NCBI GenBank assembly: GCA_016763395.1
Contig: JAESTW010000688.1
Location: 1-15,008 of the forward strand
Length of the DNA: 15,008 bases
Reading direction: 5' to 3'
DNA from: Kofleriaceae bacterium
GTDB taxonomy: Bacteria > Myxococcota_A > Polyangia > Haliangiales > Haliangiaceae
Of this stretch, positions 7,189-14,568 are shown one piece after another. Position 1 is the stretch's first letter, and every line of letters begins with the position of its first letter. Position numbers and translations under genes: made by a program. The notes below the pieces were generated by a model. The model made no database searches, had not been told where the DNA came from, and saw only the letters and a list, made by a program, of their open reading frames with translations.

Positions 7189-9972
7189 ATGCCAATCTCG
7201 TCATTTCGACTACTGGTCTGTGCTCTTGCGCTTACTACCCTTGCGGCTTGCACGGGCAGCAGACCCTTTACCTATCCTCCTCTAAGTGTCAACTCTGCCC
7301 GAACGTTTGAGTACCAACACAACATTGAACTGCTGCGGGTTAGCAATGGACTGGTTGTTGCCATCGTTCCAGATGACAATACCAATCTTGTCCAGGTTGA
7401 CATGCGGTATCGAGTTGGCGCAGCTGAAGATCCGGCGGGCAAAGAAGGACTCGCGCACTTGGTTGAGCACATCATGTTCGAACTTCGCTCGGACAAAAGT
7501 CAGCCGACGCTAACGGACAGGCTGCGGGACACAGCCCTCTTCCACAACGCGACTACCTCGTGGGACGAAACCAATTATACTTCGACCGCTCCTTCAAACA
7601 AATTGAAAGAACTGCTCACCATCGAACGCGATAGGCTCGCCGCCGATTGCTCTATGTTGAGTGACGAGATGCTCTTGCGCGAAAAGGAAATCGTGCGCCA
7701 AGAGATTTCATGGAGAAACTCCACCGCGCGAACCATGGGAAGTATTCTCAGAAAGACCTTTTTTCCCAAAGGTCACCCCTATCACGTTCAACCCGGAGGA
7801 TTCGACACTACTGTTGCCAGTATTACCCGGGAAGACGTCTGTACCTTCATTGACCAGCACTACGCACCCAATCGGGCAATACTCACCATTAGCGGGGACG
7901 TTGTAGCAAAACAAATCCCCGGCATTGTCGCCCCAATCTTCGGCCCGGTAGAAAAGCAAGCCCAAGGCGTCCGAGCCAACCTCAGTACTCTGAAGTTCAG
8001 CGGCAGCCAGAGTCAGCACGAACTTGAACTCGATGACGCCGCTGTAACCATTGCGTTTCCCTATCCTGCTTGGGGTAGCGCAGAGCTCATACACGCAGAT
8101 ATCTATACCGACATCTTGATCGAACGACTGAACGAGATTGAAGGCAGCAAAGGCCTGAAGTCCTTCGAAGTTGGAATCATTGGCGAAAGCCGGACACGTG
8201 CGATTGTCTTTGCAATGACCCCAGACGACCCGGGCCAGCGAGAGGCGATGGTGTCTCTATTCTTTAAGGAAAGTGACTCTGTGCTCGACAAGCAGGACAA
8301 ACGGTTTTTCATCACTCGCCGGACACTAAAGCGAGCAACACTTGTCGCCAATCTCGAAGCGTTTCAAACTAGAGCCAGTCAAATTGCTGACTACCTGCAA
8401 TACACCGATCACTTGTGGTTCATGCTTCAAGACATGAACAACCTGCAGAAGTTGCTTCTGCCAGACCTGAAGTCCTACAAAATGAGTCACTTTCAGCGAT
8501 TTCAGAGCCATATTGCGTACTTCACGCCCTCGGGTAAAGCGGACAAAAAGGAAGTAGAAGTGAGTACCCCAAGCCCAGAGATGGACATCGCTTCATGGAA
8601 GAGCCTTGTGCCCAAAGGCGAAGCCGACGGACCTCTGGCTTTTGTCAGCAACCGAGTACGTCCGATTACCGACACCTTCACAATGAAAAACGGCCTGCGA
8701 GTCATCTTGGCTCCGGACTTTGAATATCCAACGATTGACATGCGCTTGGTATTCCCCGTTGGTGATGCGATGGATCCAACGGACAAACCCGGGCTTGCCT
8801 ATTGGACAGCAATCATGTTGTCCACCAAGATGGACGACAATTGGACAGCCACAATTTGGAATCGAGTTGTCCGAGTCCAAGAAATGGGCGGCACGATGAG
8901 CGCAACGACTAGTGACCGCTCAACCGTCTTCCGAAACTCTGGATTGTCGATGTATGCGGACGGACTATTGTGGAAGCTACACTGGCTGATTGAGTCCGGA
9001 ACCGTAGACGGCAGACTCAGTCGCATCCAAAAACTCCTACGCAAGCAGGCTGAAACTGCGGCGGCGAAAAACAAGAAAATCACCGTCTCAACTTCGGAGA
9101 AGTACTCGCAAGCTCTCCTTACCGGGCTCTACGGCAAAAACCACCCCTATTCGGTAGATCGACAGTTCATCGGAGTGCTGCGCAATCTCAAAGCGTCCGA
9201 GCTAGAACGGTTTCGAGATAAGCACTACCGCGCCGACGGGGCGACTTTAATCATTTCTGGTCGCTTCGACAGTGACCAAGTCCGCAAACGAGTGGAGAGC
9301 CTCTTTGGCTCCCTACCCTCTCGTGGCCAAAGGCAAGAAATGGTCTCCATACCGGATGCCGCCAAGCGAAGCGCTCCAAAACGCGTCCTACTTGTCGATT
9401 CCAAGCGCGGGCACCCGCAAATTACTCTCGCTTTCACCGCCGGACGAGGAGTGCTCAAGGATAGAGCAGTGCGTAACGTGGTCGAAGCTATGATCGAGCA
9501 GCGCATGGCATCAGTCCGAGAGAAACTCGGAGCAAGCTATGGAGTGTCCGTAAACTACGGAGTTAGCCATGGCCCGGGAAGCATCGTTATCCGAGGTACG
9601 GTCAACAGCGGCAAGGGCGCAGCTGCACTCACTCTTATCTTGAAGCAGCTCGACGAACTGCGAAACGGAACCAACATTCGAGACGACTTCGCCCGTGCTC
9701 GTCGAAAAGTATTGCGGCAAGCACTCGCAGACACCGCCAATGCATCCAGCGTCGCTAGACAATTTGTCACCCAAGCCACCTACGACCTTCCCGCAGACTA
9801 CGAAGATCAATATGCATCGAACATCTCCAGCCTCACCCTCGCCGCCGTACGGACTCGCCTTGCAGAAGATCTCGCAAGCAACAAAGAGCTACTTATCATT
9901 CGAGGCGACAAAGCGCTCGGTGAAGCGATGTTTAAAGAGGCCGACGTTAGCGAGTTTGAGACGATAAAGTAG
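7189..9972 (+). CDS. M16 family zinc metallopeptidase lipoprotein (two M16 units)
   Basis: 927 aa. The N-terminus is a lipoprotein signal (hydrophobic LLVCALALTTLAAC, lipobox LAAC, lipidated C21, +2 Thr), so it is probably attached to the outer membrane, facing the periplasm or cell surface. The first M16 unit has the inverted zinc motif HLVEH (H90, E93, H94) and a downstream acidic ligand candidate at E172 in EIVRQEI, close to the family's HxxEH-x76-E spacing. A second M16-like unit begins near residue 490 (FTMKNGLRVILAPDFEYP). In it the position equivalent to HLVEH reads YWTAI (538-542), so it has lost its zinc site and is presumably structural. This active-plus-inactive layout is usual in long or paired M16 peptidases, which degrade peptides inside a closed chamber. 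It begins 89 bp after the kinase gene on the same strand but may have its own promoter. Substrate unknown. Confidence 0.93.
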   Translation: MPISSFRLLVCALALTTLAACTGSRPFTYPPLSVNSARTFEYQHNIELLRVSNGLVVAIVPDDNTNLVQVDMRYRVGAAEDPAGKEGLAHLVEHIMFELRSDKSQPTLTDRLRDTALFHNATTSWDETNYTSTAPSNKLKELLTIERDRLAADCSMLSDEMLLREKEIVRQEISWRNSTARTMGSILRKTFFPKGHPYHVQPGGFDTTVASITREDVCTFIDQHYAPNRAILTISGDVVAKQIPGIVAPIFGPVEKQAQGVRANLSTLKFSGSQSQHELELDDAAVTIAFPYPAWGSAELIHADIYTDILIERLNEIEGSKGLKSFEVGIIGESRTRAIVFAMTPDDPGQREAMVSLFFKESDSVLDKQDKRFFITRRTLKRATLVANLEAFQTRASQIADYLQYTDHLWFMLQDMNNLQKLLLPDLKSYKMSHFQRFQSHIAYFTPSGKADKKEVEVSTPSPEMDIASWKSLVPKGEADGPLAFVSNRVRPITDTFTMKNGLRVILAPDFEYPTIDMRLVFPVGDAMDPTDKPGLAYWTAIMLSTKMDDNWTATIWNRVVRVQEMGGTMSATTSDRSTVFRNSGLSMYADGLLWKLHWLIESGTVDGRLSRIQKLLRKQAETAAAKNKKITVSTSEKYSQALLTGLYGKNHPYSVDRQFIGVLRNLKASELERFRDKHYRADGATLIISGRFDSDQVRKRVESLFGSLPSRGQRQEMVSIPDAAKRSAPKRVLLVDSKRGHPQITLAFTAGRGVLKDRAVRNVVEAMIEQRMASVREKLGASYGVSVNYGVSHGPGSIVIRGTVNSGKGAAALTLILKQLDELRNGTNIRDDFARARRKVLRQALADTANASSVARQFVTQATYDLPADYEDQYASNISSLTLAAVRTRLAEDLASNKELLIIRGDKALGEAMFKEADVSEFETIK

Positions 9973-10188
9973 GCGTTGTCCATAGCCATACCGAATGTGT
10001 GTTTTTTGACGTTTTTGCTGATGGTGCCGTGTACAGAAGCAGGTGGGCAGGCGGCAGCATACTAGAAAGCTCGTAGGAACATAAAACGAGGTACTGATTG
10101 CGACGAGATATCGTCTTGCCGGCGTGTCACCAAAGCGAAGAAGCTAGAGAAGCCCGCACAACACAAAAGGGCGTGGTACCTTGCGCCC

Positions 10189-10635
10189 ATGATGCTTAAA
10201 TGCTCTCTATTCACAGCTCTGTTGGTTCTCGGATGCGCTTGCGACAAGCCTGAGACGAAGACAAACGCAGAAGCAAAGGCGACAGCCACTGTGTCTCCGG
10301 ACAACACGGCTGCTGTCGCCAAATCGGAGACGGTTAAGCACGTGCCGGTGGTGCAGTACTACGCCCTCCCTGGTTGACCGCTTTGCGCGAAAGTGACGAC
10401 CGCGGTCCGCGGTCTCGATAGCGAGGGAACCTACAAGGCCAAACTACAATTTGTAGTGACCGAGGTAACTACTGACAAGATTCGAGAGGAGATCAAATCT
10501 TGGAAGGGGCTGGGCAATCACGGGCTGGTGGGCACCTTCAGGGGCGACTTGAAGGTGATGCTGCCAGGACACGAATTCGGACGGAGCGAGATTGTCGCCA
10601 AAATCGACGAGCTTCTCGCCGCCAGTGCACAGTAG
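10189..10635 (+). CDS. Predicted selenoprotein: thioredoxin-like lipoprotein with UxxC motif
   Basis: 148 codons if the in-frame TGA at 10375-10377 is read as selenocysteine. The N-terminus is a short lipoprotein signal (MMLKCSLFTALLVLGCACD; lipidated Cys at 16 or 18), then an Ala/Thr/Lys-rich linker. The domain begins VPVVQYYALPG-U63-P-L-C66-AKV: a beta strand, then a CxxC-like redox site with U in place of the first Cys at the head of a helix. After the TGA the frame continues without a break through KLQFVVTEV (strand), KIREEIKSW (helix), GNHGLVGTF and GDLKVMLPGHEFG to a final helix, IVAKIDELLA. That order fits a thioredoxin fold. The cis-Pro position of thioredoxins appears to be V114 (HGLVGTF). 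A hairpin fitting a bacterial SECIS lies just downstream of the TGA. No strong Shine-Dalgarno precedes the ATG-ATG start. Likely a periplasmic or outer-membrane-bound peroxidase or thiol/disulfide oxidoreductase. A plain nonsense mutation is the alternative, but the exact placement of the TGA in the redox motif makes it unlikely. Confidence 0.85.
10395..10416 (+). promoter_or_regulatory. Candidate bacterial SECIS hairpin
   Basis: GACCGCG (10398-10404), loop GTC (10405-10407) and CGCGGTC (10408-10414) form a perfect 7-bp GC-rich stem. It can be extended by two pairs below a bulged C at 10397 (10395-10396 with 10415-10416). The apical loop begins 27 nt after the TGA, inside the 16-37 nt window described for bacterial SECIS elements, with G as its first base. 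The apical GGUC also resembles the E. coli fdhF SECIS loop as I recall it. A weaker hairpin (CTTT-GCGCG-AAAG, 10381-10393) lies between and its loop is too close to the TGA to be the SelB site. Confidence 0.75.
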
Positions 10636-10678
10636 ACAGCGCCTCTCGACGGCCGCCCAACACCAGGTCTTCGCAAGT

Positions 10679-12505
10679 TTAACGCACGTGCACCTCGTCA
10701 CCGAGGATTTCGATATTCACCAGCGCGGTGTTTGGCAAGACATCGTCTTCGACAATGATGCCATTGGCGTTGACGATCACCTGTAGCGTGTAATGCCCAT
10801 CTGGCACGTCGGTTATGTCTATCCACTGACAGTCCAAGCCCGCGTAGTAGATATCAGACCATCCTGGTGAAATACTAAAGGATCCTGTCGGCGAGTCCCA
10901 CGGCGCAGGTGCAACGCTCTCCAGGTCGCAATGCGGAAACACATCAATGATGTAGTAGCCCTGTTTGTGGCCCGCGACAAAGCTCTCGCCCGCACTGTTG
11001 AGCAAATCGTAGCTGGCAAATCCTGTGAGGTGATCGTGGCCGTGGCACTCATCGGCGTGCCAGATTTCGGGGCGTATGGAAGGCCCAGGGATCGTAGCGA
11101 TACCGCCGCCAAGATTTTGCACCGCCACCGAGAAATCCAACAGCTTGCGACGACCCGGGGCGCCAACACAGCCCTCGACAAGAACACAAGAATCTTCTGC
11201 GAACTCTTCGTAGTGTATATCGACGGTTTGCGCTATCAGTCCTTGGTCCACGGTAATATCGGCGGCATCGACATCGCGCAGGTTGCAGGAGAACTCTGCC
11301 TCGAAAAGCGGAACTGGAGTGCCAGATGGCACCGTGCCTTTGCCAAACCCTTCCAGCCAAACACTGACGTCTTCGCGATCGGGACTCTTGAGAAACAACA
11401 TCAAGCTCTCGTCCCACGGTGCTGAATCAATCGCGCGATATCCTCGCCACTCGAAGATTGCTCGAGGCGTCGCCCCGCCGGCTACGGCTTCGAAGAGCAT
11501 GGTACGGGTGTCGCTCGCGATCAATAGCTCATTTGAGCGGCCATCGCGGTTAAAGTCGTCGGCGTGGCGCGGAGCGAGCCTTCCGTCGACACTGTCGGGG
11601 GCCAGTTGCCAGTCGGGTTCGAGGGCATACTCTCCAGAGGCATTGGAAAGATGCATCCGCAGTGCGTTGCCCACCGAATAGCTGACAAGCTCTGCCCGCC
11701 CATCGCCGTTGATATCGTCCACACCAAAAGGGATAGAGCCAACGTCAGGCAATGCCTGATCTGGCAGAGTCTGCCCAACTCGGCATGTCGTGTCAGGGCA
11801 ACCGAATAAGGTTCGGTATTTCCCGGACAGTTCGACTACGACATCGGGTGCACCATCACCATTGACGTCACCGTTCCAGCTTACTGCATCCCCTTCCCCG
11901 ATCACTGAGTTCACCCATTCCGGCACACTCGCATCCCACTCGCGGACAAACACGTAGCCATCGCGCGCCTCGATGAGTTCATCGCGCCCGTCGCCGTCGA
12001 TATCGCCAACGAGAGGAGACGTGGGGATTGGATACGAAATATTGCCCCCGAGAGTTCGCATGGGCCTTGCGATCGCCTCCCAAGACTCGGAACCGAGGTG
12101 CATTGTCTGGCTCTCAGCGAATCGGCTTGTCGTCAAATCACGAATCAGGATGTCGTGCAAGCCATCGCCATCGGCATCCAATACATGCACGGTCCGATGT
12201 TCGAATACCTCCAGCGATGACAGGGAAAGTAGTAGTACTGGCTCAGCTGAGAACCCTTCAGCGAGCCCAGCATGAACAGCGATTTCGCCAGGTCCACGCC
12301 AAGACGAGATGGCACTGCTACAAGAGCCGCGAATGATCACCAGATCTGCGCGATCGTCGCCGTTGAGGTCGCCGGACGCCACTCGGACATTCCAGCAGGG
12401 CGCGATTTCCATCCGCCATGTGGGGCCGAGATCGAGCTCCTGTGGGAGGTCGTCCCCACAGGCTATGAGGGAGAGGAGAACCAGAAATACGCCTCGATGA
12501 ATCAC
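10679..12505 (-). CDS. Lipoprotein with FG-GAP/VCBS-like repeats and lysyl oxidase domain
   Basis: 608 aa from a GTG at 12505; no other in-frame start lies nearby. The lipoprotein signal ends in the lipobox LIAC (C17). Residues ~35-330 carry repeated Asp-rich loops of the FG-GAP/VCBS type (DLNGDDRAD, DADGDGLHD, DIDGDGRDE, DVNGDGAPD, DINGDGRAE, DFNRDGRS), i.e. a calcium-binding beta-propeller. The last ~170 residues match lysyl oxidase: WHADECHGHDH (482-492) supplies copper ligands H488, H490 and H492; GHK gives K514; SDIYYAGLDCQWIDITDV gives Y553. K514 and Y553 correspond to the Lys and Tyr that crosslink into the lysyl tyrosylquinone cofactor of animal LOX. C487, C526 and C559 remain while several animal disulfide cysteines are absent. 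Expected role: surface-anchored copper amine oxidase acting on lysine side chains or other amines. It is convergent with the selenoprotein gene (43 bp gap). Bacterial lysyl oxidases are known but sparse. Confidence 0.9.
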   Translation of the reverse strand: MIHRGVFLVLLSLIACGDDLPQELDLGPTWRMEIAPCWNVRVASGDLNGDDRADLVIIRGSCSSAISSWRGPGEIAVHAGLAEGFSAEPVLLLSLSSLEVFEHRTVHVLDADGDGLHDILIRDLTTSRFAESQTMHLGSESWEAIARPMRTLGGNISYPIPTSPLVGDIDGDGRDELIEARDGYVFVREWDASVPEWVNSVIGEGDAVSWNGDVNGDGAPDVVVELSGKYRTLFGCPDTTCRVGQTLPDQALPDVGSIPFGVDDINGDGRAELVSYSVGNALRMHLSNASGEYALEPDWQLAPDSVDGRLAPRHADDFNRDGRSNELLIASDTRTMLFEAVAGGATPRAIFEWRGYRAIDSAPWDESLMLFLKSPDREDVSVWLEGFGKGTVPSGTPVPLFEAEFSCNLRDVDAADITVDQGLIAQTVDIHYEEFAEDSCVLVEGCVGAPGRRKLLDFSVAVQNLGGGIATIPGPSIRPEIWHADECHGHDHLTGFASYDLLNSAGESFVAGHKQGYYIIDVFPHCDLESVAPAPWDSPTGSFSISPGWSDIYYAGLDCQWIDITDVPDGHYTLQVIVNANGIIVEDDVLPNTALVNIEILGDEVHVR

Positions 12506-12749
12506 GTTGCGAAGTGTTACCCACCGCGCCCCACGAGTCCATTCAACGACCTAACATGCTCTCTCGGGGCGCGACTTGCGATGCCCTGAGTTTACAGTGC
12601 GCTGTCCTTTTCAAACATGTAGGAACCAATAGATCTCGCTCCCCGAACTGCTAAGATCGGTTCTTGCGGCCATCACGCAGGATGACGGTCGTGGAAATGA
12701 ACACATACGCGGCTGCACACCCAGTAGCGGATACGGATTGGGAGATATA
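12506..12749. other. Divergent intergenic region
   Basis: About 240 bp between the divergent starts of the lysyl oxidase lipoprotein and the BNR propeller gene. It should hold promoters for both; I could not assign convincing -35/-10 pairs. Near its right end an 18-codon reading frame (ATG at 12697, TGA at 12751-12753) overlaps the TTG start of the propeller gene. No RNA gene or terminator is recognisable. Confidence 0.4.
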
Positions 12750-13748
12750 TTGAAACCGATAACAACCCTGGTATCGACTTGGAGCGACGGACTCTTCGTT
12801 TTGGCAGGTGAACACAGACACCAAGAGTTCGCCGGCCAGCCGGTTAGGGCTCTAGCGAGCGACGGCCGTGGCGGCGCGCTCGCCATCGTCAATGGCCACT
12901 CACTCAAATACCGCACCCCCGATGGTGTGTGGAGCACAATCGCAGATACAGAGTTCGACCTGGCTTGTTGTGTGGCGAGCGGAGACGTTGTTTACGCCGG
13001 GACCGACGATGCTCGTGTTCTCCGCATCAGTGCTGGTGGAGACGTTGTGGAGCTTCACAGCTTTCATGAAGTTCCGGGGCGCAACAAATGGTACTCGGGG
13101 CAGGCTCTGGTTGATGGTCGTATGCTCGGGCCGCCGCTCGGAGTGCGCTCGATTGCTGCTAGTGCCGATGGTGCGGTGCTCCTGGCGAATATCCACGTTG
13201 GCGGCATTCCGCGCTCGACGGATGGCGGCCGCACCTGGCAGCCGACGATCGACATCGATAGTGATGTCCACGAGGTGCGCATCCACCCAAACCGTCCCAA
13301 CATCGTGATTGCGGCCGCAGCTCTCGGGCTCTGCAGTAGCCAGGACGGAGGAGCGACATGGATGATCGAAAGCGAGGGCCTTCATGCCTCGTACTGCTCC
13401 GCAGTTGCATTCGTCGCGGACGAGATTTTCGTCGCCGCATCGGCGCATCACTTCGCTTCGGAGGGAGCGATTTACCGCAGGCCTTTGGACTCGCCAGCTT
13501 CGCTCTCTGCAGTTGGTGGAGGGCTCCCGACGTGGCTTGGAGGCATCGCCGACACACAGTGCATCGCTACGCATGGCCCGGCGGTCGCAATCGCCGATCG
13601 GTCCGGGAGCCTGTACCTGTCAACCAACTCAGGCGGCTCGTGGTCGCGTCAGACCGAAGGACTACCGAGCCCGAGCAGTGTTCTGATAGTGGAGCAGTCT
13701 ACATATTCAATCAAAGTGGCACGACGTGACAGCAGGAGGCCTACGTAA
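12750..13748 (+). CDS. BNR/Asp-box beta-propeller protein, 3' end possibly rearranged
   Basis: 332 aa from a TTG at 12750, preceded by GGGAG with 5-nt spacing (an alternative TTG lies at 12738). No signal peptide is seen, so it is predicted cytoplasmic. It is a sialidase-like propeller: three Asp-box motifs (S-x-D/N-x-G-x-x-W) are visible, STDGGRTW at ~156, SQDGGATW at ~197 and STNSGGSW at ~291, with blade-like strands such as GVRSIAASADGAVLLANI between them. Similar proteins are annotated as exo-alpha-sialidase or WD40/YVTN/BNR-like proteins, often without a known reaction; no catalytic sialidase arginine triad can be claimed here. The last ~20 residues (VEQSTYSIKVARRDSRRPT) are encoded by DNA that in another frame is an FG-GAP repeat remnant, so the natural C-terminus has probably been replaced. 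Whether the protein is functional is uncertain. Confidence 0.75.
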   Translation: MKPITTLVSTWSDGLFVLAGEHRHQEFAGQPVRALASDGRGGALAIVNGHSLKYRTPDGVWSTIADTEFDLACCVASGDVVYAGTDDARVLRISAGGDVVELHSFHEVPGRNKWYSGQALVDGRMLGPPLGVRSIAASADGAVLLANIHVGGIPRSTDGGRTWQPTIDIDSDVHEVRIHPNRPNIVIAAAALGLCSSQDGGATWMIESEGLHASYCSAVAFVADEIFVAASAHHFASEGAIYRRPLDSPASLSAVGGGLPTWLGGIADTQCIATHGPAVAIADRSGSLYLSTNSGGSWSRQTEGLPSPSSVLIVEQSTYSIKVARRDSRRPT

Positions 13749-13852
13749 AAGCGACCAACGCCGGTGACGACAACTTTGGGTGGAGCGTGGCCGTTTCCAG
13801 CGACGCGATTGCGGTAGGAGCCCTGGGCGCAGATAGCACGAGAGAGCAGTAA
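13685..13852 (+). pseudogene. FG-GAP repeat gene remnant with Trp-to-stop change
   Basis: The frame from 13685 reads DSGAVYIFNQSGTT, then TGA (13727-13729), then QQEAYVKATNAGDDNFGWSV, continuing to GALGADSTREQ and TAA at 13850-13852. This matches the repeat unit of secreted FG-GAP proteins common in myxobacteria, roughly SGAVYVF..SGTTW.QQAYVKASN...D.FG.SVA. The TGA stands where that repeat has Trp, so TGG has become TGA. Both ends of the parent gene are missing. It overlaps, in another frame, the 3' end of the BNR propeller ORF. Confidence 0.7.
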
Positions 13853-13939
13853 CGCAAATGCCCACAATCGCTAGCCAACTTCGCCAAGCCCGTCTGAGTC
13901 CGACTACCTTATACTACAAGGCGTCCGAAAAACTTTGGC

Positions 13940-14149
13940 GATCCTCGAGCGGAGTACCGTAGATATTACGAGGCACTGCGAGCGGGAAATCACTCGTATG
14001 CAGTCACCGGATTTCGGAACTTCGTCGAGCGCTTTCCGCTCCAGGACTTTGCTGACAACGCCCAATACTGGCTAGGCGAAGCGTTCTACGACCCAAAACG
14101 GTACCAAACAGTAGCGCACGCTCGGCCTGGTCGAAGGTGCGAAATTTGA
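13940..14149 (+). pseudogene. CpoB/YbgF-like TPR gene fragment
   Basis: The frame from 13940 reads DPRAEYRRYYEALRAGNHSY, then AVTGFRNFVERFP and FADNAQYWLGEAFYDPKRYQ, ending with a stop at 14147-14149. This is the diagnostic TPR pattern of the Tol-Pal coordinator CpoB (YbgF): two-helix repeats with A..F..F...FP....A.NAQYWLGE..Y....Y. The N-terminal coiled coil and the second and later TPRs are missing, and the sequence after RYQ (TVAHARPGRRCEI) no longer fits the family. No start codon or ribosome site leads into it. It is a decayed or inserted gene fragment rather than a working gene. Confidence 0.7.
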
Positions 14150-14568
14150 GATACGAGCGAATGCGTTTTCGGTGCTCCTTGTGCGTTGCGAAGCGAGGTA
14201 CTCTCGTTTGATCGGCGGACATGAAGTGACCACGATGTCTCAATATGCAGAGTTGCAGAGCGAAGTAGTATCGTTGCGCGGTCCCTCGACACAGGCGAAC
14301 TTGCGTCTTGTCGCTCTTGGAAAGAGTCCAATGACCTAAGAGTTCTTCTTGTATGGGGTCGGTGGAAAATTTGAGACCTCTACGGGAATCGTTGGGATTT
14401 GTTGCAACTACAACCCCCACCATCCTCTCGCTCATAACTCAGGTGTAACTAACTCGCAGCGACGTCCACCGCAACGTTAGGGAACAGAACGCACCATTGC
14501 TAGAGCTTAGCAACATCTCGATCATGCCAGGAGACCCACACCAGGCTGCACCGCCTAGCAATCCGTGG
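14150..14568. other. Region without a recognisable gene
   Basis: About 420 bp between the CpoB fragment and the AgmX/PglI-type gene. Only short frames exist, including a 34-codon plus-strand frame at 14235-14339 and a 143-codon minus-strand frame (14004-14435) that runs antisense into the CpoB fragment. Neither resembles a known family or has a ribosome site. It is probably decayed sequence together with the 3' flank of the leftward gene. No terminator hairpin with a T-run was found. Confidence 0.5.

Noticed and set aside
10006..10035. TTGACG followed 18 nt later by TGTACA as a promoter for the selenoprotein gene
   Set aside because: The -35 resemblance is good but the -10 is poor and the distance to the gene is about 150 bp; not enough to call.
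13727..13729. In-frame TGA in the FG-GAP remnant as a second selenocysteine codon
   Set aside because: The repeat family has Trp at this place, no redox motif or suitable hairpin follows, and the surrounding gene is truncated at both ends. A TGG-to-TGA mutation explains it.
14004..14435. 143-codon minus-strand ORF
   Set aside because: It has no recognisable domain or ribosome site, and its 3' part is antisense to the CpoB-like fragment, whose protein signature is clear on the plus strand.
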